DNA of 64,000 bases from Nitrospira sp. (GTDB lineage Bacteria; Nitrospirota; Nitrospiria; Nitrospirales; Nitrospiraceae): assembly GCA_029194535.1 (NCBI GenBank), contig JARFXR010000002.1:744001-808000 (forward strand). The letters run 5' to 3'. The notes beneath the pieces were generated by a model. It was given only the letters and a program-made list of their open reading frames with translations, was not told where the DNA came from and made no database searches. Made by a program: the position numbers and the translations under genes. Below, piece after piece: positions 18,737 to 26,573 of the stretch; the stretch's first letter is position 1; every line of letters starts with the position of its first letter.

Positions 18737-18746
18737 TCTTCGGCGG

Positions 18747-18774
18747 AGTATACTCCAGCCAAAAGTGTTGTCAA
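18747..18774 (-). promoter_or_regulatory. Sigma-70-type promoter of the dcw operon
   Basis: On the minus strand a perfect -35 hexamer TTGACA (18769-18774) is followed after 16 bases by TATACT (18747-18752), one mismatch from the -10 consensus. It points into rsmH and would start transcription near 18740. It is the best promoter-like sequence seen ahead of the 17-gene cluster. Confidence 0.7.
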
Positions 18775-19076
18775 CAGAAATTCAGAGACTTATACACCTG
18801 CGTCCCGTAAGTAGTTTTTCACTCTTACACGCGCCCGACGAGCGTTATATTCGTATACCTTATTATGGAGCCCACAAGAGATCCATTTGAAGCCTGCCCG
18901 TCGAAGCGGCCATGTGCGAGGGAAACAGGACGTGATCAGAGAGGAGGACCCTCCTGCGGCATTTTGACTCGGTATTGGCGGACAGGTCACCGTGATGCCT
19001 GGGATCATCGAACCGAGCACTGCGATGAATCCGCCAACTCCTTGACAGATTCGAGATCGAACGAGACACTGCGACC
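18775..19076. other. Divergent intergenic region between rsmH and a secreted-protein gene
   Basis: About 300 bp with no credible gene. It is AT-richer near 18790-18870, next to the dcw promoter. On the plus strand a TTGACA lies at 19042-19047, but no matching -10 box is at a normal distance before the start at 19077. No mraZ remnant is recognisable here. Confidence 0.5.
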
Positions 19077-20147
19077 ATGATGATCATCCCTGTTCTCGAC
19101 CAGGCAACCGTCTCGACAGGCGGACACGCCAGACTCGCAGCCGTCCTGTTGATTTTGGCCCCCCTCCTGCCGTGTGGCCAGGACGCATTCGCAGCGCCAC
19201 CCATGGAATTTTGCGCAGGGCGGCCGGCCGATCAACAGTTGCGAGCGTCACAAGGGAAAGGGGCGACCGAGGGACCTTGCGTACCGCTGGTAGAGAAAAC
19301 CGAGGGAACCGGACAGACTGAGACGACCGGTCGCACCCTGGGTCGACAGCTGAAAGTCGACAACATTGAAGCGGAGGTCGCTTCGTTTCTTCAGCGCTAC
19401 AACAAATTTCTCGCCTGCTGCAAGACCGATCTCGCTGAACTGGAAGCGGTGGAGGCGATGGGAGACGAGGTCAACGAGTTGCTCGCCCTTGCACAGTCAG
19501 GGCTTTTCAGCGAACAGATTAAGGTACGCGGATGGACGATCGGCGAACTGATTCCTCCGGTTGCGCAGGCGCGCGCTGACCTGAAAAAACTTCATGCGCA
19601 GCTCGACGAGATTGCGAGAACGCGGGAGCGGCTGGCCAATGGAAATTCCGACACAGCGGCGAGCAACTCCCGCAAGATTCACGAGATCGAGGATGCCATT
19701 CAGCGCGATTTTCAACCTCGCCCGGCTCAGGCCGCCCCCAAGACCGGTACGGGAATCGGAGCGAGCCCGTCGGTGGGAACAGGAATCGGCATGACGCCGA
19801 AAACCGGAAGCGACATCGGCAGAGGAGGCACGACCGGAGCGGACTTCGGAGTCACCCCCAAAACCGGCCTCGACATCGGGGCGACCGGACCGGTGGGATT
19901 CGAAATCGGAACGACGGGACGCGCCGGGGCCGCCGTAGGCGAATCCACTTTGAATACGGATCAGTCCGCGGTCGGCTCCAGCCTTCGCCCGTCTTCCGTG
20001 GGATCAAGTCTTTCGGACTCCACGGTCGGATCTACCCTGGGAGGGTCCACGATCGGCTCAGGAATCAGCGACAGCACGATCGGCTCCACCTTAGGTGGCT
20101 CGTCCGTCGGGTCAAGCCTTCAGAATCGCGGAACATCTCCCCAGTGA
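19077..20147 (+). CDS. Secreted protein of unknown function with decapeptide and nonapeptide repeats
   Basis: A 356-aa protein not recognised as any known family. An N-terminal hydrophobic stretch (about residues 18-32) followed by CGQDAFA-APP looks like a cleaved signal peptide. Residues 95-185 are helical with FLACCK and a charged stretch, possibly a coiled coil. Residues 222-291 form seven ten-residue units of the type xxGxxIGxxx. Residues 298-351 form six nine-residue units of the type (S/T)(V/I)GS(S/T)LxxS. Such short-period Gly/Ser/Ile repeats may fold as a beta-solenoid or stay extended. It is transcribed divergently from the dcw operon. No ribosome-binding site is clear at the ATG, so the start may be elsewhere. 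Confidence 0.75.
   Translation: MMIIPVLDQATVSTGGHARLAAVLLILAPLLPCGQDAFAAPPMEFCAGRPADQQLRASQGKGATEGPCVPLVEKTEGTGQTETTGRTLGRQLKVDNIEAEVASFLQRYNKFLACCKTDLAELEAVEAMGDEVNELLALAQSGLFSEQIKVRGWTIGELIPPVAQARADLKKLHAQLDEIARTRERLANGNSDTAASNSRKIHEIEDAIQRDFQPRPAQAAPKTGTGIGASPSVGTGIGMTPKTGSDIGRGGTTGADFGVTPKTGLDIGATGPVGFEIGTTGRAGAAVGESTLNTDQSAVGSSLRPSSVGSSLSDSTVGSTLGGSTIGSGISDSTIGSTLGGSSVGSSLQNRGTSPQ
19740..19949 (+). repeat. Seven 30-bp coding repeats (decapeptide xxGxxIGxxx)
   Basis: Seven consecutive ten-codon units in the secreted protein gene, for example KTGTGIGASP, SVGTGIGMTP and KTGLDIGATG. Gly at position 3 and Ile, Phe or Val then Gly at positions 6-7 are constant. The DNA units have diverged, so this is an old rather than a freshly expanded array. 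Confidence 0.85.
19968..20129 (+). repeat. Six 27-bp coding repeats (nonapeptide (S/T)(V/I)GS(S/T)LxxS)
   Basis: Six nine-codon units directly after the decapeptide array, for example SVGSSLSDS, TVGSTLGGS and TIGSGISDS. Units ending in SDS alternate with units ending in GGS, suggesting an 18-residue higher-order unit. Only five residues follow before the stop. Confidence 0.85.
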
Positions 20148-20172
20148 GGCACTTCTCTCCAACCTCCTTCGC

Positions 20173-21213
20173 TCATTGCCGACCTCTGTCCGGCATGATC
20201 GCCGGCATGCCTCCCCAGGTCTCCCCGCCGTCTCCGCTCCGATAGAGGCCGCTGCCGTTGGTTCCAGCATAGAATACTCTCGGATCGGTCGAACTCTGGA
20301 CAATGCATCGGACGTTGGTGGTGGCAAGCCCTTGGTTCATTGTTCGCCAGGTCAACCCGCCGTCCTCGCTTCGATGGACTCCGTCGCGTCCAGCAAGGTA
20401 GATGACCCCCTGCTTCGACCGGTCCAGAATCATGGCGATAATCATTTGATCGGCGAGCGATTCTCCGATTCGTGCCCAAGACTTCGCTCCGTCGGTCGTT
20501 CTGTAAAGCCCTGCCAACGTCGCGGCATAAATCGTGTCCGATGCGAACGGATCGACCACAACCGCGGTCACATTGAGCGCGCGCGAAGTCTTGACCATAC
20601 CGGGCGCCACCAGCCCGTTGTTGACCTTGTCCCAACGGGCCGCCTTGTTCGCGGTTTTATAGACCCCGCCGCTCGTACCGGCGTACAGGATCTCCGGCCT
20701 CGAGGCATCCATACCGAGCGTCACCACCATCAGGACTTCCTTCATCCCCTCCATTTTCTTGATCCAGCTGTCCCCGCCGTTGTTCGTCTCAAACACGCCC
20801 ATCGTCGTGGCGAGATAGATGTGATTGCTGTCCGCCGGATCGAACACGAACTGATTCACGACCGAGGAAATCGTGGCGTCGTCCAACCCGGAACGCATCG
20901 AAGTCCAGCGCTGTCCGCCGTCATGACTCTTGAACACGGCGTCCCCTTTCGTCCCTGCGTAGACGGTCGCCGGGTACGTCGGATCCACGGCCATTGAAAT
21001 GACGCGTGAATGACTCATGCCTTGCGACAGGTTAACCCAAGTCCGTCCTCCATCGCGCGTCTTGTAAATATAGTCGTTCGTCGCCACGTACATAATGTCC
21101 GGATTCGTCGGATGGAGTTGGATAAGGACGATCGGATCACTGCGATCGCACCCTTCACATACGACGAGGAAGAGCAGCAGGAGGCAGGTACGTATGGTGG
21201 AGAGGCGCGGCAC
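20173..21213 (-). CDS. Asp-box (BNR/YCF48-like) beta-propeller lipoprotein
   Basis: A 346-aa exported protein. The N-terminus is basic then hydrophobic (CLLLLFLVV) and ends VCEGC, a weak lipobox. The rest is a series of Asp-box motifs: TRDGGRTW, SHDGGQRW, NNGGDSW, TTDGAKSW, SEDGGLTW and SGDGGETW. Between them lie DPTYPATVYAGT-type strands, the pattern of sortilin/BNR and YCF48-like propellers. Binding partner unknown; YCF48 relatives help assemble membrane complexes, but the family is broad. The GTG at 21211-21213 lies eight bases after the yajQ stop and directly behind AGGAG, so translation may be coupled to yajQ. The frame stays open upstream inside yajQ, but that part is low-complexity and basic and looks like a shadow. 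Confidence 0.75.
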   Translation of the reverse strand: MPRLSTIRTCLLLLFLVVCEGCDRSDPIVLIQLHPTNPDIMYVATNDYIYKTRDGGRTWVNLSQGMSHSRVISMAVDPTYPATVYAGTKGDAVFKSHDGGQRWTSMRSGLDDATISSVVNQFVFDPADSNHIYLATTMGVFETNNGGDSWIKKMEGMKEVLMVVTLGMDASRPEILYAGTSGGVYKTANKAARWDKVNNGLVAPGMVKTSRALNVTAVVVDPFASDTIYAATLAGLYRTTDGAKSWARIGESLADQMIIAMILDRSKQGVIYLAGRDGVHRSEDGGLTWRTMNQGLATTNVRCIVQSSTDPRVFYAGTNGSGLYRSGDGGETWGGMPAIMPDRGRQ

Positions 21214-21220
21214 CTCCTGG

Positions 21221-21718
21221 TCACCGATAGTTCGTAAACCGGAGATCGATCCCGAAGTCTTTTCCCCTGAGGAACGCGATGGCCCCCTGCAACTCATCCT
21301 TGCTCTTGCCGAGGATCCGCACTTGCTCCCCTTGAATCTGAGCCTGCACTTTGAGCTTCGACTCCTTGATCGACTTGGCAATCTCTTTCGCTTTGTCCGT
21401 GGCCAGGCCACTTTGGATCTTCGACACCTGCCGAACCGTCCCGCTGAGGGCCGGCTCGACGCTCCCATGCGTAAACGCTCGTAAGGAGACTCCGCGCTTC
21501 ACGCACTTCACCTTGATGATTTCCTGGACCGCGGTCAGCTTGTACTCGTCGTCCGAGACGACCACCAGCTCCATCTCCTTTTCCTTCAGCAGAATCTCGG
21601 TCTTGGAATCCTTGAAATCAAACCGTTGCTTGATCTCTTTCGTCGCCTGGTCAAGGGCGTTCTTGAGTTCCTGCATATCGACCTCCGAGACGACGTCAAA
21701 CGAGAACTGATCAGCCAC
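21221..21718 (-). CDS. yajQ: YajQ-family nucleotide-binding protein
   Basis: A 165-aa cytoplasmic protein of the UPF0234/YajQ family. It begins MADQFSFDVVSEVDMQELKNALDQATKEI and carries FDFKDSKTEI, QEIIKVKCVKRGVSLRAF and the C-terminal VRILGKSKDELQGAIAFLR followed by DLRFTNYR, typical end to end. Family members bind nucleotides, and some (Xanthomonas) bind cyclic-di-GMP. With four PilZ genes in this window, a c-di-GMP link is possible but not shown. Length and both termini fit the family exactly. Confidence 0.95.
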   Translation of the reverse strand: MADQFSFDVVSEVDMQELKNALDQATKEIKQRFDFKDSKTEILLKEKEMELVVVSDDEYKLTAVQEIIKVKCVKRGVSLRAFTHGSVEPALSGTVRQVSKIQSGLATDKAKEIAKSIKESKLKVQAQIQGEQVRILGKSKDELQGAIAFLRGKDFGIDLRFTNYR

Positions 21719-21741
21719 GTGCGCCTCCTCTCACTTCAATG

Positions 21742-23748
21742 TCAGCAGCAGCCGCCGAACGGGAGGTTAAAGCCGCGCCGGACGTCCTCATCCTGAATAG
21801 CCGGCTGCACCCTCCTCGCAGTGCCTCCACCTGCCATGACGATGACCTCGCTGCTCGTAAACGGCTTCTTCCGAATCACGTATCCGTACCACTGCCTGAA
21901 GCTATCCCCCAGGACGATGAGGCCCAAGCTTGCGACCGCCACGACAAGCACCGCGTCCAGATACAGAGAGAATGCCTCACCTCCTGCGACCTTTCCCGCT
22001 TTGCCCAAAAACATTCCAAACAGTTCGTACGAGCCGCTGAGGGTGACGACGCCCACAAAGCACATCGGCACAGCCGTCACCCAGAGATATGGTGACTTCC
22101 ACATTTTAATGAGAACTGTGGTACCGATGCAGAGCGCCAGCGTGCCCAGGAGTTGATTGGCCGCGCCGAACATCGGCCAGATTGTAGAAATATTCCCGGT
22201 CCCAATCAGGTAGGCCCAAGCACCCACCACGATAACACTCGTTGCAAAAGCCCCGGGCCACCAGTTCATTTGTCGGAACGGAGCGTATACCCGACCCATC
22301 ATCTCCTGCACAAGATAGCGTGCGACCCGCGTTCCTGTATCGATGGTCGTCAGGATGAACAGCGCCTCAAAGACTAGCGCGAACTGATACCAGTATGCCA
22401 TCAGACCGCCCATGCCAGGCAGGGCGGCGAAGATCGACGCCATACCCACGGCCAACGACACTGCCCCACCCGGGCGCCCTTCGATCTCTGTTCCCACCAA
22501 GCGAGCGAGTTCAGCAATGTGTACTGGCGCAAACCCCATCGCCGTCAGCGCATCGGCAGAAAGTGTCGTGTTGATCGCCAGATAGTCTCCAGGAATCAGG
22601 ACCGACGCTGCGATGAGCGCCATCACGCCGACGAAGCTCTCTAGAAGCATGGCTCCGTACCCCACCATCGCATGCGATTCATGCTCGATCATCTTCGGAG
22701 TGGTTCCGGACGATACCAGGGAATGGAACCCTGAGACCGCACCACATGCAATCGTGATAAATAAGAAGGGGAACAGCGAGCCGGGAATGATCGGCCCGCC
22801 TCCGAGCGCAAATCTCGTCACCCGCGGCATTTCGATGATAGGCGCCATGAGGATAACGCCGAAGCCCAGAAGAAACACGACCCCGAGCTTCATGAACGTG
22901 GAGAGATACCCGCGCGGTACAAGCAACATCCAGCCCGGCAGCACCGAGGCCAAGAGCCCGTAGCCGGCAAGGAACCAAATGAGCGTGACCTTGTCGAGTT
23001 CAAACATCCATGCATACACCGACTGGGCAACCATGCGGCCGCCCAGCACGGCCAGAATCAGGAGCCCGACCCCCAGGACGGTCACCTCCGCAACGGCCCC
23101 CGGGCGAAGCCTATGGAGGTAGAATCCCATCACGAATCCGATGGGAATCGTCATAGCGATCGTAAATGTCCCCCAGGCATTGTGATAGAGGGCATTCACC
23201 ACGGCGAAGCCGAGCCCCGCCAGCGCCACCACCACGATGAAGAGCACCGCCACGGCCGTGGCCGTTCCCGTAATCGGTCCCAACTCGTCATGCGCGATCT
23301 GCGGCAAAGACCGGCCGTTTCGTCGCATCGAGGCAACAAGAACGATGAAGTCCTGCACCGCTCCCGCAAGCACCGCCCCGACGACGAGCCAGAGAAATCC
23401 CGGAAGAAATCCGAACTGTGCCGCCAGCACCGGCCCCAAAAGAGGCCCGGCTCCTGCGATGGCCGCGAAATGATGACCGAACAGGACGTACTTGTTGGTC
23501 GGGTGAAAATTCACACCGTCGTTCAAACGGACGGCAGGGGTGACCCGCCGATCATTCAACTCTGCGACCTGACAGGCAAGCCAGCGCCCGTAATACCGGA
23601 AAGCCAGTACGTATAGGCATGCGGCCGCCACGACAAGCCAGAGACCGTTCACTTTTTCTGTGGGATTGATCAGACCGCCCACGTAACCGAAAGCCACTGC
23701 TCCCAGTCCAGCGAGCAATATCCAGATCGCACGCATCATGACCGACAT
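21742..23748 (-). CDS. cstA: Carbon starvation protein CstA-type transporter
   Basis: A 668-aa membrane protein with at least 15 hydrophobic segments. CstA-family marks include INPTEKVNGLWLVV near the start, FHPTNKYVLFGHHFAAIAGAGPLLGPVLAAQ, VGAVLAGAVQDFIVL, SRNG-like RRNGRSLPQIA and SGFHSLVSSGTTPKMI. Relatives import pyruvate (BtsT/YjiY) or peptides (CstA). Substrate is not decidable here. An upstream extension of 70 codons is rejected. The ATG at 23746-23748 has TAGGA eight bases upstream and starts at MSVMMRAIWILL. It is 23 bp upstream of yajQ on the same strand. Confidence 0.93.
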   Translation of the reverse strand: MSVMMRAIWILLAGLGAVAFGYVGGLINPTEKVNGLWLVVAAACLYVLAFRYYGRWLACQVAELNDRRVTPAVRLNDGVNFHPTNKYVLFGHHFAAIAGAGPLLGPVLAAQFGFLPGFLWLVVGAVLAGAVQDFIVLVASMRRNGRSLPQIAHDELGPITGTATAVAVLFIVVVALAGLGFAVVNALYHNAWGTFTIAMTIPIGFVMGFYLHRLRPGAVAEVTVLGVGLLILAVLGGRMVAQSVYAWMFELDKVTLIWFLAGYGLLASVLPGWMLLVPRGYLSTFMKLGVVFLLGFGVILMAPIIEMPRVTRFALGGGPIIPGSLFPFLFITIACGAVSGFHSLVSSGTTPKMIEHESHAMVGYGAMLLESFVGVMALIAASVLIPGDYLAINTTLSADALTAMGFAPVHIAELARLVGTEIEGRPGGAVSLAVGMASIFAALPGMGGLMAYWYQFALVFEALFILTTIDTGTRVARYLVQEMMGRVYAPFRQMNWWPGAFATSVIVVGAWAYLIGTGNISTIWPMFGAANQLLGTLALCIGTTVLIKMWKSPYLWVTAVPMCFVGVVTLSGSYELFGMFLGKAGKVAGGEAFSLYLDAVLVVAVASLGLIVLGDSFRQWYGYVIRKKPFTSSEVIVMAGGGTARRVQPAIQDEDVRRGFNLPFGGCC

Positions 23749-24026
23749 TCGCGGCATCCTACCATAAAGATTCGGAGGGAAAAGAGAGAAGATTGCCACT
23801 GAGTCTCGCACGCTCAGTATCAGGCTCAACTTCTGCCGTCTTGTCGGAAGGTTGCCGAAGGGGTGTGCGATTGCGCAGATCGTTCCGTTTTCACGCGAAT
23901 CCACTAGGCTGGGTGTGGAAGAAGTACGCTGAAGAGTTATACTTATTCCACTTTGCAATCGACTTTGGAGCGTTCGCCGCCAAGCCTAGGGTAATCCCGC
24001 GGACATGCGGCGACCGATTTGACACG

Positions 24027-25040
24027 ATGCGATGGCTGATTCGCTCTGTCGTAGCAGTGTTGCTGCTCATCTTGCTGGGCGCTGCGTATCAAGCCGTTGA
24101 CATGGCACTGGACAGTCAACGATATCCGCCCCCGGGAAGACTCATTGACGTCGGTGGGCACGAGCTTCACCTCTATTGTACGGGCGAAGGCAGTCCCACT
24201 GTCGTCCTCGAATCGGCGAGTATCGGCTGGTCGGTCTATTGGACGAAGATCCAATCCGATCTGACCCGGCTCACACGTATTTGCTCGTATGACCGAGCCG
24301 GACTGGGTTGGAGTGAGCGTGGACCATCGCCGCGAACGGGGCGGCGGATTGCGGATGAGCTTCACACCCTGCTCGCTCGCGCCAGAGTATCAGGACCCTA
24401 TATTTTCGTCGGCCATTCGCTCGGAGGGTTCGTGGCCAGGCTGTACCACGAATCCTACCGGGAGGACGTCGTCGCGATGGTATTGGTCGATGCTGACCAC
24501 GAACGGCAGTTTGACGAAGCGGAGTTCCGGAAATTCATCGCTTCAGCCAAGACGGCTTTCCCGATCCTCGGAGCGGCCACCACGCTCGGGATCACACGGC
24601 TCCTGCTGACGTTGGATGTCCTGCCGCCGCTGTTTGCCAGACAGGAGGAGCGCGCCCCTCCGGAGATCCGCCCCATGTTGCGGGCCGGCTGGGCAAGAAC
24701 CCGCTACTTCGCCACCATGGCGGATGAGCAAGCCTCGCTGGAAGAAACCTCGTCCCAGGTCAAGCGCTCGGGTCGGCTCGGCGACCTTCCACTCATCGTC
24801 GTGACTGCGACGGGACCGACGTGGTGGCCCGACATGCCGCAAGGATTGGATAGCTCACGATTTCGTCATATGCGGCTCAATCTCCAGGCCGATCTATTGA
24901 AGCTTTCCACCAACAGTCGCCAGATCTTTGCAGACCGAAGCAGTCACTTTGTCAACTTCGACCAACCCGAGATTATCGTCGAGCAAGTCAGACAACTGGT
25001 CGAGTTCCGCAGACTCGTACAACGAACGGGTGGCAGGTAG
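24027..25040 (+). CDS. Membrane-anchored alpha/beta hydrolase
   Basis: A 337-aa protein with one N-terminal hydrophobic helix (residues 5-22) and an alpha/beta hydrolase fold outside the membrane. The nucleophile elbow is GHSLGG with the serine near residue 132. DRAGLGWSERGPSPRTGR precedes it, and the likely catalytic His is in DRSSHFVNFDQPE near residue 313. The fold is typical of broad esterase or haloperoxidase-like relatives, so no substrate is assigned. The frame is open about 230 bases further upstream, but the ATG at 24027 gives a normal N-terminal anchor. It stands alone, divergent from cstA. Confidence 0.85.
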   Translation: MRWLIRSVVAVLLLILLGAAYQAVDMALDSQRYPPPGRLIDVGGHELHLYCTGEGSPTVVLESASIGWSVYWTKIQSDLTRLTRICSYDRAGLGWSERGPSPRTGRRIADELHTLLARARVSGPYIFVGHSLGGFVARLYHESYREDVVAMVLVDADHERQFDEAEFRKFIASAKTAFPILGAATTLGITRLLLTLDVLPPLFARQEERAPPEIRPMLRAGWARTRYFATMADEQASLEETSSQVKRSGRLGDLPLIVVTATGPTWWPDMPQGLDSSRFRHMRLNLQADLLKLSTNSRQIFADRSSHFVNFDQPEIIVEQVRQLVEFRRLVQRTGGR

Positions 25041-25224
25041 CAGACTGAGCTCGCTTGAGCCGGCATCGGTGGATCTCGCCCCTGAAAATCGTCGCCCTCT
25101 ACGCCTGCGGTGGGCCTCTATGTGGAATCGGCCGGCGTGAGCCGCCAGCCGTCCTTGAGCGGTCCGCTCCCCCCTTACGGGGAATATTCGATGGTGGCGG
25201 GAACCGATTAGACTCCTGCCGATC

Positions 25225-25587
25225 ATGGACATCGTCCGACCCTACCATCGTGGGCTCTACCGTCTGTCGGTCAGCTACCCAGCAATGTATTGCCTGCTCT
25301 CGACGATCGGAGAAGGCGTCATCGTCAATCTGTCGGCTCTAGGTTGTACGATGCAGACCGACAGGCCCATGCCTCCAGGACGCAGCGTCTCGCTCAGGTT
25401 GCTTCTGCCGGATCGCCATGAATCTCTTCCCATCGATCTCGGGCAAGTGCGATGGGTTGACGGCAACCGGGCGGGAATCGAATTCACGAAGGTCGACCGG
25501 AGCGCGAATCTTCGCCTGCACAGTTTCGTGTGGGATCTGATGGTCGAGCGGATCCATTGCATTCAGCGTGAGCGCGTCACCTCCTAG
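25225..25587 (+). CDS. PilZ-domain protein
   Basis: A 120-aa single-domain protein. The N-terminal part has HRGLYRLSVSYPAMY (the RxxxR-type region), followed by VIVNLSALGCTMQTD (the (D/N)xSxxG element), and QVRWVDGNRAGIEF closes the barrel. These are the parts of a PilZ domain that bind cyclic-di-GMP. Its role is likely as a c-di-GMP receptor acting on a partner protein. Its stop codon overlaps the stop of the convergent gene in the sequence CTAG at 25584-25587. Related PilZ genes sit at 33.8-35.0 kb. Confidence 0.8.
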   Translation: MDIVRPYHRGLYRLSVSYPAMYCLLSTIGEGVIVNLSALGCTMQTDRPMPPGRSVSLRLLLPDRHESLPIDLGQVRWVDGNRAGIEFTKVDRSANLRLHSFVWDLMVERIHCIQRERVTS

Positions 25588-26573
25588 GCGTCATTCGTCG
25601 ACCCTCCTGGCTTGCCGATCAGCGCTAGGCACAGCAACCCGACGGAGATCCACACCAGTTCACGAAAGCGCCGCAAGAGCGCGAAGGCGACTCCGACAAC
25701 CTCGCTATAGCCGAATGCCCGCAGCAGCAACAGATTGCCTGCATCCTGGGCACCCAGACTTCCGGGAATGAAGAATGTTCCTCCCTTGATCAAGACCGAC
25801 AATGCGCCGATCGAAACCGCCGACAGCATGTCGGCCGGACCGCCGAGGCAATAGATAATGACGTAGACTTCGATCGCTTCCGCAAGCCATCCCAGTAAGT
25901 ACAGCCCCGTGGAGATGTAGAACATGAGCCGGCGTTCCGTATAGAAGTTCAAGATTGTCCGGTCGAGCGATCGGAGTTGCTCTGCCCGACGCTCCAGAAC
26001 CTCTAACCGCCACCCGAGCTTCCGGATCAGTTCCAGCGTCCAGGTGAAGAGACCCCGCCGCTGCACCAGCACGAACGCCGCCGTCCCGAAAAGCAATAAT
26101 CCCACACTCAGAATGGCGCCCGTGACGATCTGACCGGACGACCCGGTCGGGCCCAGAACCCACAGGCCGATGGCGATCCCCACGATAATGAACAACACCT
26201 GGGCGATCGTCATGGTGGTCTTAGCGATGACCACGGATGCCAACCCCTCGACCACGGGCACTCCGTCCCGCTGGAGGAGGTAGGCCTTCAATGGCTCTCC
26301 CCCGACGTAGGCAGTCGGAGTAGTCATGTTGACTACTTCCCCCGCCATCCGGATCATCAAAAGACGCCAGAATGGGACCCGTTCCGATCCCTCGAGCGCG
26401 ACCTTCCAGCCGTAGCCCTCGACCAGATACATGAGGAGTGAAGGCGCGAGAATCGACAGGAGCGCCGCCGGACCGAGCCTGTGAACTGCGCGGTAAATCT
26501 CCGTTGGGCCGATGTACCAGACGAGAAACGCAAGCGTGAAGAGACCGATAACGAGAAGCAGCCGCTTAACCAC
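25584..26573 (-). CDS. Flippase-like integral membrane protein (lysylphosphatidylglycerol synthase TM / UPF0104 family)
   Basis: A 329-aa protein with about eight membrane helices and the family segments TTPTAYVGGEPLKAYLLQRDG, VVIAKTTM and KGGTFFIPGSLGAQDAGNLLLL. The last one, with PGxxGxxE/D-like spacing, is the hallmark of the LPG-synthase transmembrane region (TIGR00374/HpnL type). Relatives are thought to move lipids or modified lipids across the membrane. It overlaps the upstream CDP-alcohol phosphatidyltransferase gene by 8 bp, so it probably belongs to the phosphonate/lipid operon and may translocate its product. That role is inference. The start codon is GTG. Confidence 0.85.
   Translation of the reverse strand: MVKRLLLVIGLFTLAFLVWYIGPTEIYRAVHRLGPAALLSILAPSLLMYLVEGYGWKVALEGSERVPFWRLLMIRMAGEVVNMTTPTAYVGGEPLKAYLLQRDGVPVVEGLASVVIAKTTMTIAQVLFIIVGIAIGLWVLGPTGSSGQIVTGAILSVGLLLFGTAAFVLVQRRGLFTWTLELIRKLGWRLEVLERRAEQLRSLDRTILNFYTERRLMFYISTGLYLLGWLAEAIEVYVIIYCLGGPADMLSAVSIGALSVLIKGGTFFIPGSLGAQDAGNLLLLRAFGYSEVVGVAFALLRRFRELVWISVGLLCLALIGKPGGSTNDA

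Noticed and set aside
18727-18774. Longest possible rsmH start (TTG at 18774)
   Set aside because: The codon is part of the -35 hexamer of the promoter, so it lies upstream of the predicted transcription start.
21214-21468. N-terminal extension of the Asp-box lipoprotein
   Set aside because: The extra 85 residues overlap yajQ in another frame, are Arg/Ser-rich and would bury the signal peptide; the GTG at 21213 is a better start.
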